DNA of 11,481 nt from an uncultured Burkholderiales bacterium (GTDB taxonomy: Bacteria; Pseudomonadota; Gammaproteobacteria; Burkholderiales; Burkholderiaceae_D), in the NCBI GenBank assembly GCA_937872165.1, contig CALMOR010000132.1:1-11481 (forward strand), read 5' to 3'. Positions within the stretch are counted from its first letter, which is position 1. Every line of letters begins with the position of its first letter. The position numbers and the translations under genes were made by a program. Below, one piece after another: positions 1-11,481 of the stretch. Under the pieces are notes generated by a model, which worked only from the letters and a program-made list of their open reading frames with translations, made no database searches and was not told the DNA's origin.

Positions 1-1595
<1,595 letters not shown>

Positions 1596-1596
<1 letters not shown>

Positions 1597-2453
1597 TGAG
1601 GCTCTGCGGCTTCGAGGTCGGGCTCGACCATCCGTTCTTCCTGATCGCCGGCCCCTGCGTGATCGAGTCGCGGCAGCTCGCGTTCGATACCGCCGGGATC
1701 CTGAAGGAGATGACGGCCGAGCTCGGCATCCCGTTCGTCTACAAGTCGTCGTTCGACAAGGCGAACCGGAGCTCGGGCAAGTCGTTCCGCGGCCCCGGGA
1801 TGGACGGCGGGCTGCAGATCCTCGGCGAAGTGAAGCGGCAGATCGGCGTGCCGGTGCTGACGGACGTCCATGCCATCGACGAGATCGCCGCCGTCGCATC
1901 GGTCGTCGACGTGCTGCAGACGCCGGCCTTCCTCTGTCGCCAGACCGACTTCATCCATGCGGCCGCGTCGGCCGGCAAGCCGGTCAACATCAAGAAGGGC
2001 CAGTTCCTCGCACCGCACGACATGGCCAACGTCGCCGACAAGGCGCGCGACGCGGCGATCGCGGCGGGTGGCGACGGCGACAACATCCTGGTGTGCGAGC
2101 GGGGCGTCTCGTTCGGCTACAACCAGCTGGTCTCCGACATGCGGTCGCTGGCGATCCTGCGCGAGACCCGCTGCCCGGTCGTCTTCGATGCCACGCACTC
2201 GGTCCAGCTGCCGGGCGGCAAGGGCACGAGCTCGGGCGGCGAGCGCGAGTTCGTGCCGGTGCTGGCGCGCGCGGCCGTCGCGGTCGGCATCTCGGGCCTC
2301 TTCATGGAGACCCATCCCGACCCGGCGAACGCGATGTCCGACGGACCCAACGCGGTTCCGCTCGGGCACATGCGGCGACTGCTCGAGACGCTGCTCGCGA
2401 TCGACCGCACGGTGAAGGCGAGCGGTTTCGCCGAAAACGACTTCGGAGTCTGA
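1596..2453 (+). CDS. kdsA: 3-deoxy-D-manno-octulosonate 8-phosphate synthase (KdsA), Cys-type
   Basis: The 285-residue enzyme condenses phosphoenolpyruvate with D-arabinose 5-phosphate to give Kdo-8-phosphate, an early step towards the inner core of lipopolysaccharide; it is cytosolic. Family signatures are LIAGPCVIES (residues 16-25), YKSSFDKANRSS, KGQFLAPHDM, CERGVSFGYN and FDATHSVQLPGG. The GTG start overlaps the last G of the pyrG stop and gives an N-terminus, MRLCGFEVGLDHPFF, with no extra sequence before the first conserved block. Cys21, His201, Glu238 and Asp249 correspond to the four metal ligands of the Aquifex enzyme (Cys11, His185, Glu222, Asp233). E. coli has Asn in place of the Cys. 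This copy therefore looks like the metal-dependent class; that is inferred from residues, not shown. Its product joins with CTP, after dephosphorylation, to make CMP-Kdo, which fits its place behind pyrG. Confidence 0.97.
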
Positions 2454-2456
2454 ACG

Positions 2457-2741
2457 ATGGCCGCCTATCTCCTCGCCGATGTCGAGATCACGAACCCCGA
2501 GCAGTACGCGCTCTATCGGACGCTGTCGAGCGCGGCCTTCGACGCGCACGGCGTGAAGCCGCTGGTCCGCGGCGGCACCACCGAGCGGCTCGAAGGACGC
2601 GAACCGGGCCGCATCGTGGTCGTCCCGTTCGCGTCGATGGAGGCGGCGAAGGCGTTCTACGAATCGCCGGAATACCGCAAGGCCCGATCGGCGCGCGAGG
2701 GCGCGGCGATCATGAACATGCTGATCGTCGAAGGCGTCTGA
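2457..2741 (+). CDS. DUF1330 family protein, function unknown
   Basis: This is a 94-residue protein without signal peptide or membrane segment. It resembles the DUF1330 family of small ferredoxin-like (dimeric alpha-beta barrel type) proteins: an N-terminal strand with AAYLLADVEITNPEQYALY, a central glycine-rich turn (LVRGGTTERLEG), then IVVVPFASMEAAKAFYES and the C-terminal PEYRKARSAREGAA helix. The ATG lies three bases after the kdsA stop, so the gene is almost certainly translated from the same mRNA as kdsA and eno. No catalytic residues can be assigned, and the family has no well-established reaction. Base composition matches its neighbours, so there is no sign of recent transfer. I am confident it is a real gene and fairly confident of the family; the role is unknown. 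Confidence 0.88.
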   Translation: MAAYLLADVEITNPEQYALYRTLSSAAFDAHGVKPLVRGGTTERLEGREPGRIVVVPFASMEAAKAFYESPEYRKARSAREGAAIMNMLIVEGV

Positions 2742-2785
2742 GCCTGCGCGAGCACCCGAAGAATTCGAACCGAGGACAGGGAATC

Positions 2786-4081
<1,296 letters not shown>

Positions 4082-4089
4082 AGATCGCC

Positions 4090-4095
4090 GGAGGT
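4090..4095 (+). promoter_or_regulatory. Strong Shine-Dalgarno for ftsB
   Basis: GGAGGT lies six bases before the GTG at 4102, in the short gap after eno. It settles the ftsB start on GTG rather than on a later Met. Confidence 0.75.
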
Positions 4096-4101
4096 TCGCG
4101 C

Positions 4102-4404
4102 GTGCGCCTCGTCCCGTTGCTCCTCGCCGTCATGCTGCTGGCGATCCAGTATCCGCTCTGGCTCGGCAAGGGCGGCTGGATGCGGGTGCGCGAGGCGGAG
4201 CAGCAGCTCGCCGGGCAGAACCGCGCCAACGCGGATCTCGAGGCGCGCAACGCGAAGCTCGCCGCCGAGGTCAAGGACCTGAAGGAAGGCGCCGGCGCGG
4301 TCGAGGAACGCGCCCGCTACGAGCTCGGCATGCTGAAGGAAGGCGAGCTCTTCGTGCAGGTGGTCGACGCGCCGCCGAAGGCGGCGGCCGCGAAGCCTCG
4401 GTAG
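4102..4404 (+). CDS. ftsB: Cell division protein FtsB (septum formation initiator)
   Basis: FtsB is a small bitopic inner-membrane protein that forms the FtsQ-FtsB-FtsL complex of the divisome. The 100-residue product has the expected layout: a very short cytoplasmic start, one membrane helix (residues 3-21, LVPLLLAVMLLAIQYPLWL), the conserved LGKGGW turn, then a periplasmic coiled coil (about 31-65, with LEARNAKLAAEVKDLKEG) and the family's EERARYELGMLKEGE block at 69-82. An Ala/Pro/Lys tail closes the protein. The GTG start has a strong ribosome binding site. Position after eno is typical of beta- and gammaproteobacteria. Its last 88 bases are antisense to the end of a convergent small membrane-protein gene (4688-4317). 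Confidence 0.95.
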   Translation: MRLVPLLLAVMLLAIQYPLWLGKGGWMRVREAEQQLAGQNRANADLEARNAKLAAEVKDLKEGAGAVEERARYELGMLKEGELFVQVVDAPPKAAAAKPR

Positions 4405-4688
4405 CCGCGCGGGTCGAGCGCGCGGACGGTGCTGTCGCTCTTCGACGACCGGCCCGTCCACCGGCGATGCACGAGCCACGCGCCGCCGGCGAGTCCGACC
4501 GTCGTCGCCACGACCCGCAGGGCCTTCGCCGATACGCATCGCAGCGCGATGCCCATCCAGAACGCGACCCACCCTGCCCACTGTTCGCCGGGCGACGTGA
4601 ACCAGTCGACGAGGGCGCAGAGCCCGACCACGAACAGCGGGTGGAAGAGGAAAGTCACGGCCTCGACGACGGCGGACAGCGGATTCAT
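4317..4688 (-). CDS. Small predicted inner-membrane protein, family not recognised
   Basis: The 123-residue product begins MNPLSAVVEAVTFLF. It has three hydrophobic stretches that look like membrane helices (about residues 6-29, 37-54 and 57-75), then a basic turn (HRRWTGRSSK) and a Ser/Ala/Gly-rich tail of about 45 residues. I do not recognise the family. The ATG has a good ribosome binding site, GGGAG at 4699-4695, six bases upstream. The gene lies 122 bases downstream of gcvP on the same strand and could be the last gene of the gcv transcript. Its last 88 bases, encoding the soluble tail, are antisense to ftsB, so the tail may be little constrained. The hydrophobic segments and the ribosome binding site argue for a real gene, but GC-rich DNA also gives chance open frames. 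A role in glycine transport would be a guess only. Confidence 0.62.
   Translation of the reverse strand: MNPLSAVVEAVTFLFHPLFVVGLCALVDWFTSPGEQWAGWVAFWMGIALRCVSAKALRVVATTVGLAGGAWLVHRRWTGRSSKSDSTVRALDPRGYRGFAAAAFGGASTTCTKSSPSFSMPSS
4405..4425 (+). terminator. GC-rich hairpin after ftsB, possible weak terminator
   Basis: CCGCGCG and CGCGCGG form a perfect 7-bp stem around a 7-base loop, starting directly after the ftsB stop. No run of T follows, so it does not meet the usual intrinsic-terminator pattern. It could stabilise the 3' end or act with Rho. The same bases are coding on the minus strand, which could be the sole reason for the pattern. Confidence 0.35.
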
Positions 4689-4694
4689 CGACGA

Positions 4695-4699
4695 CTCCC
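4695..4699 (-). promoter_or_regulatory. Ribosome binding site of the small membrane protein gene
   Basis: On the minus strand GGGAG stands six bases before the ATG at 4688. It supports that start; no other start codon is seen in the frame for some distance upstream. Confidence 0.5.
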
Positions 4700-4700
4700 G

Positions 4701-4718
4701 GATGACGAGGGCGTCATC
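4701..4718 (-). other. Perfect 7-bp inverted repeat in the gcvP-downstream gap
   Basis: GATGACG and CGTCATC flank a 4-base loop, just upstream of the ribosome binding site of the small membrane-protein gene. It could form a hairpin in the mRNA after gcvP or be an operator. No T-run follows, so it is not called a terminator. Confidence 0.35.
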
Positions 4719-4761
4719 GTCGAACGGGTCGCGCCGGACGGACAGCGCGAAGCGACGAATC

Positions 4762-4794
4762 GACGTTCGCGCGTTGCGTTCGGACGTTCGCGCG
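4762..4794. repeat. 12-bp direct repeat, 21-base period, between gcvP and the small membrane gene
   Basis: GACGTTCGCGCG occurs at 4762-4773 and again at 4783-4794. The spacing of 21 bases is two helical turns, so both copies would face the same side of the DNA. The repeat lies within the 122-base gap after the gcvP stop. Whether it binds a protein is unknown; a chance duplication is possible. Confidence 0.5.
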
Positions 4795-4810
4795 GAAGGC
4801 CGGTCGACCG

Positions 4811-7756
<2,946 letters not shown>

Positions 7757-7772
7757 CGGGCAGGCTCTCCCG

Positions 7773-8147
7773 TCAGGACTCGATCAGCTTCGCGTACGCG
7801 GCGTCGTCCATCAACGCGTCGAGGTCGGCCGCGTCGTCCGGCCTGACGCGCAGGAACCAGCCCTCGTCCATCGGATCCGTGTTGACCTTCGCGGGATCGT
7901 CGGGCAACGCGGTGTTGACCGCGACGATGGTCCCGGCCATCGGCATCTTCACGTCGGCCGCGGCCTTGACGGACTCGACGACGCAGGCCGCATCGCCTTT
8001 CGCGAACTGCCTGCCCACCTCGGGCATCTCGATGAAGACGATGTCGCCGAGCGCGTCCTGCGCGTGGTCGGTGATGCCGATGGTCGCCGTGCCGTCGGCC
8101 TCGGTGCGGATCCATTCGTGGTCTTCGGTGTAGTGCATCGCGCTCAT
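7773..8147 (-). CDS. gcvH: Glycine cleavage system H protein (lipoyl carrier)
   Basis: GcvH is the small lipoylated shuttle that carries the aminomethyl group from P protein to T protein and is reoxidised by L protein. The 124-residue product begins MSAMHYTEDHEWIRTE and contains FIEMPEVG and the lipoylation site Lys61 in ESVKAAADVKMPMAG. Both are diagnostic. The ATG at 8147 overlaps the gcvT stop as ATGA, with AAGGA five bases upstream, so translation is probably coupled to gcvT. A second Met three codons in (8138) is an alternative start but lacks the overlap. Lipoylation must be supplied by genes outside the window. Confidence 0.98.
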   Translation of the reverse strand: MSAMHYTEDHEWIRTEADGTATIGITDHAQDALGDIVFIEMPEVGRQFAKGDAACVVESVKAAADVKMPMAGTIVAVNTALPDDPAKVNTDPMDEGWFLRVRPDDAADLDALMDDAAYAKLIES

Positions 8148-9364
8148 GGACGTCCTTCGGAGATGGGGGCTCGGCCCCGGTAGTAGTGATTGGGCACGAA
8201 CGGCGTGGCCGCCACCGTCATCGCGACCGACTTGCCGCGGACCAGCGCGGTGACCGTGGTGCCGACGGCCGCATGGCTCGGCGGGACGTAGCCGAGCGCG
8301 ACCGCGCGCTGCGCCGTCGGTCCGAAGGTGCCGCTCGTGACCCGGCCGATCTCGTTGCCGTCCGCATCGACGAGGACGCTGCCCTCGCGCACCGGCGTGC
8401 GTTCGACGCCGACCAGGCCGACGCGCTTCTTCGTCACGGCGTCTCTCGACGACGGCTCCCTCATCGCGGCGAGCTGCGCGAGGATCCTGCGGTCGCCGGG
8501 GAAGCCGCCCGCACGCGCGCCGCCCGTGCGACGCGCCTTCGAGATCGCCCAGACGAGGCTGCCTTCGATCGGCGTGGTGTGCGTGTCGATGTCGTTGCCG
8601 TACAGGCAGAGGCCGGCTTCGAGCCGCAGCGAATCGCGGGCGCCGAGACCGACCGGTGCGACCTCGGGCTGCGCGAGCAGGAGTCGCGCGAGCCGCTCGG
8701 CGCAGCGGTTCTCGATCGAGATCTCGAAGCCGTCCTCGCCGGTATAACCGGAGCGCGTGACGAAGCAGCGCATGCCGTCGACGACGACGTCGCGAGCGGT
8801 CATGAAGAGCCAGCCGGCCGTGTCCACGCCTGGGCAGAGACGGGCCATCACGTCGACGGCGGCCGGTCCCTGCAATGCGAGCAACGCATGGTCGTCGAGC
8901 TCGACGATGTCGCAACCGGGCTTGCCGGGGCCGCCGAGTTCGGCGCGCACGTGCGCCGTGTCGTGCACCTTGCAGGCCGCGTTGACGACGACGAACAGGT
9001 AGTCGCCGCAGTGGGTGACCATCAGGTCGTCGAGGATGCCCCCGGCACCGTCGGTGAAGAGCGCATAGCGCTGCTGGTACCGAGCGAGGCCGACGATGTC
9101 CATCGGCACGAGCAGTTCGAGGCCTTCGGCCGCGGTGGGCCCGACGAGCTTCATCTGTCCCATGTGCGAGACGTCGAAGAGGCCGGCCTTGGTGCGGGCG
9201 TGCAGGTGTTCCTGCAGCACGCCCATCGGATACTGCACCGGCATCTCGTAGCCGGCGAACGGCACCATGCGGGCGCCGAGCTCGACGTGCAGCGCATGCA
9301 GCGCGGTCTTCAGGAGCGGCGTCGTCGCTGCGGGCGTGGTGGACGTGGCGGAGGCAGGTGTCAT
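8144..9364 (-). CDS. gcvT: Aminomethyltransferase, glycine cleavage T protein
   Basis: GcvT moves the methylene group from the H-protein arm to tetrahydrofolate and releases ammonia. The 406-residue product contains the folate-binding GARMVPFAGYEMPVQY, FDVSHMGQ, the GGILDDLMV block with the Asp pair 112-113 (the catalytic Asp region), SGYTGEDGFEIS and the C-terminal TSGTFGPTAQRAVALGYV. The ATG at 9364 gives an N-terminal Thr/Ala-rich extension of about 15 residues before the conserved core. A TTG at 9406 in frame would overlap the riboswitch and is unlikely. The start has a poor ribosome binding site: the only purine-rich motif, GAGAG, is two bases away. The gene is first in the gcv operon, directly behind the glycine riboswitch, so glycine is the expected inducer. 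Confidence 0.97.
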   Translation of the reverse strand: MTPASATSTTPAATTPLLKTALHALHVELGARMVPFAGYEMPVQYPMGVLQEHLHARTKAGLFDVSHMGQMKLVGPTAAEGLELLVPMDIVGLARYQQRYALFTDGAGGILDDLMVTHCGDYLFVVVNAACKVHDTAHVRAELGGPGKPGCDIVELDDHALLALQGPAAVDVMARLCPGVDTAGWLFMTARDVVVDGMRCFVTRSGYTGEDGFEISIENRCAERLARLLLAQPEVAPVGLGARDSLRLEAGLCLYGNDIDTHTTPIEGSLVWAISKARRTGGARAGGFPGDRRILAQLAAMREPSSRDAVTKKRVGLVGVERTPVREGSVLVDADGNEIGRVTSGTFGPTAQRAVALGYVPPSHAAVGTTVTALVRGKSVAMTVAATPFVPNHYYRGRAPISEGRP

Positions 9365-9402
9365 GGCTCTCGGCGAACGGTTGGGTCGGCGACGTGCGGG
9401 CG

Positions 9403-9435
9403 CCAATCCCTCTGTCCTTTTACCTGAGAGATTGG
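9403..9435 (-). promoter_or_regulatory. Anti-aptamer hairpin (riboswitch expression platform)
   Basis: CCAATCTCTC (9435-9426) can pair over ten positions, one of them G-U, with GAGGGATTGG (9412-9403) around a 13-base loop. The 5' arm includes the CTCTC that aptamer 2 needs to pair with its own GAGAG, so the two folds exclude each other. No T-run follows, so this is not an ordinary intrinsic terminator. Confidence 0.7.
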
Positions 9436-9519
9436 GGTGACGGCGTGGATGGACGCGGTCCCCGTGCCCCTTCGGTGGACGACGGTCCCGGCAGTGCCGG
9501 GGCGTCGTCGCTCTCCAGA
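9411..9519 (-). promoter_or_regulatory. Glycine riboswitch aptamer 2
   Basis: Conserved blocks on the minus strand are TCTGGAGAG (9519-9511), ACCGAAGG (9476-9469) and CTCAGGTAAAAGGAC (9428-9414). P1 is short, with TCTG pairing to CAGA (four pairs). Strong internal stems (for example GACGACG with CGTCGTC) surround the core. The weak P1 suits an aptamer whose folding is decided by ligand and by a competing hairpin. Confidence 0.92.
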
Positions 9520-9529
9520 TCGGTACTCC

Positions 9530-9631
9530 GTCGACCAGTCTGTAAGGCTTCTCGCGAAGCCTTGCCTGAGCGGTTATGGGATTTGCGCCTTCGGCGGTCG
9601 CCGGCTGTCCGGCGACGCTCTCCTGATCGAC
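9530..9631 (-). promoter_or_regulatory. Glycine riboswitch aptamer 1
   Basis: Conserved blocks read on the minus strand are GGAGAG (9623-9618), GCCGAAGG (9595-9588) and CTCAGGCA (9570-9563). The P1 stem pairs GTCGATCAG (9631-9623) with CTGGTCGAC (9538-9530), nine pairs with one G-U. A perfect 8-bp hairpin with an ACAG loop lies at 9616-9597. Behind CTCAGGCA, where many aptamers have a short AAAAGGAC run, stands an 8-bp hairpin with a GCGA tetraloop (9563-9544). Confidence 0.92.
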
Positions 9632-9637
9632 CGGGCG

Positions 9638-9665
9638 ATTGTACCGAAGAGCGCGCGCGCCACAA
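9638..9665 (-). promoter_or_regulatory. Predicted sigma70-type promoter of the gcv operon
   Basis: On the minus strand TTGTGG (9665-9660) and TACAAT (9643-9638) are 16 bases apart. The -10 box matches the consensus at five of six positions; the -35 box matches at three. Transcription would start near 9631, exactly where the P1 stem of aptamer 1 begins. It lies between the kinase stop and the riboswitch, so gcv can be transcribed independently of the kinase gene. Confidence 0.65.
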
Positions 9666-9680
9666 GCCGCGCGTCGCCGG

Positions 9681-11309
<1,629 letters not shown>

Positions 11310-11481
11310 GAAGGTTGCATCCAGTCCGCGAACGATGCGTGAGGATACGCAGGCAAGGTATCGGGAGGTTTCAAAGAATACTCCAAGTCCCCGTCGCTCC
11401 GGGTCGAAACGTCGCTCGTCGGTCACGCCCCGAACCCGTCGCCGTGCCGCGGAAACACCTGTGTCATCGACCTCCGAGCCT
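11310..11481 (-). other. Upstream region of the kinase gene, no clear gene
   Basis: This stretch precedes the kinase ATG. It contains an AT-richer patch (TATTCTTTGAAA, about 11382-11371) that could include promoter elements, but no pair of boxes has good spacing. A 14-codon frame starting ATG at 11467 ends at 11423, its TGA overlapping the alternative kinase GTG at 11426. That frame stays open to the window edge, so it may equally be the tail of an upstream gene. Confidence 0.4.

Larger units (their letters stand above)
9403..9631 (-). promoter_or_regulatory. Tandem glycine riboswitch with expression platform, gcvT leader
   Basis: The gcvT leader holds two consecutive glycine aptamers and a switching hairpin. 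Each aptamer shows the family's three conserved blocks in order: GGAGAG, CCGAAGG and CTCAGG followed by A-rich bases. About ten bases separate aptamer 1 (9631-9530) from aptamer 2 (9519-9411). Glycine binding is known in this family to control the glycine cleavage genes, generally switching them on when glycine is plentiful. No terminator with a U-run precedes gcvT, so control is more likely at translation or through Rho. The position upstream of gcvT makes the assignment firm; the mechanism is inferred. Confidence 0.94.

Noticed and set aside
9404..9406. TTG at 9406 as the gcvT start
   Set aside because: It lies inside the riboswitch hairpin, would add an Arg/Pro-rich segment not expected in the family, and an ATG at 9364 fits the protein better.
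9654..9673. CGCGCG inverted repeat after the kinase stop as a terminator
   Set aside because: The stem is only six pairs of simple alternating CG, with no T-run after it, and it overlaps the gcv -35 box; chance in a GC-rich region explains it.
11340..11385. TTGAAA plus TATCCT as a kinase promoter
   Set aside because: The spacing is 21 bases, too long for a sigma70 promoter, and no better -10 box occurs at 16-18 bases.

Overview
The window is GC-rich, densely coded bacterial DNA holding two convergent housekeeping blocks. The organism is most likely a betaproteobacterium, possibly of the order Burkholderiales. I infer this from the order pyrG-kdsA-(DUF1330 gene)-eno-ftsB, the KdsA sequence type, a Kdo-making (Gram-negative) envelope pathway, and a tandem glycine riboswitch in front of gcvT-gcvH-gcvP. 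No database search was possible, so the taxon is an inference.

Plus strand, 1-4404: the 3' part of pyrG (CTP synthase; its first ~28 codons lie outside the window), kdsA (Kdo-8-phosphate synthase), a 94-residue DUF1330 protein, eno (enolase) and ftsB (divisome protein). The genes overlap by one base or lie 3-44 bases apart, so they are probably one transcript. A GC-rich inverted repeat follows the ftsB stop. CTP and Kdo-8-P feed the CMP-Kdo branch of lipopolysaccharide synthesis. Enolase makes the phosphoenolpyruvate that KdsA consumes. The block therefore links nucleotide, glycolytic and envelope supply with a cell-division gene.

Minus strand, 11481-4317, read from right to left: a Ser/Thr protein kinase fused to a cyclic-nucleotide-binding domain (11309-9681), a predicted sigma70-type promoter (9665-9638), a two-aptamer glycine riboswitch (about 9631-9403), then gcvT, gcvH and gcvP, which encode the T, H and P proteins of the glycine cleavage system. 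A small predicted membrane protein (4688-4317) follows; its 3' end runs antisense into the end of ftsB. The fourth glycine cleavage component, the L protein (dihydrolipoamide dehydrogenase), is not in the window.

The least ordinary parts are: (1) the riboswitch details, namely a promoter placed so that RNA should begin at the P1 stem, an 8-bp GNRA-capped hairpin inserted in aptamer 1, and a 10-bp hairpin that competes with aptamer 2; (2) the kinase-cNMP fusion beside the gcv operon; (3) the unrecognised membrane protein at the operon's end, with repeats before it. I saw no mobile elements, CRISPR arrays, tRNAs or rRNAs.
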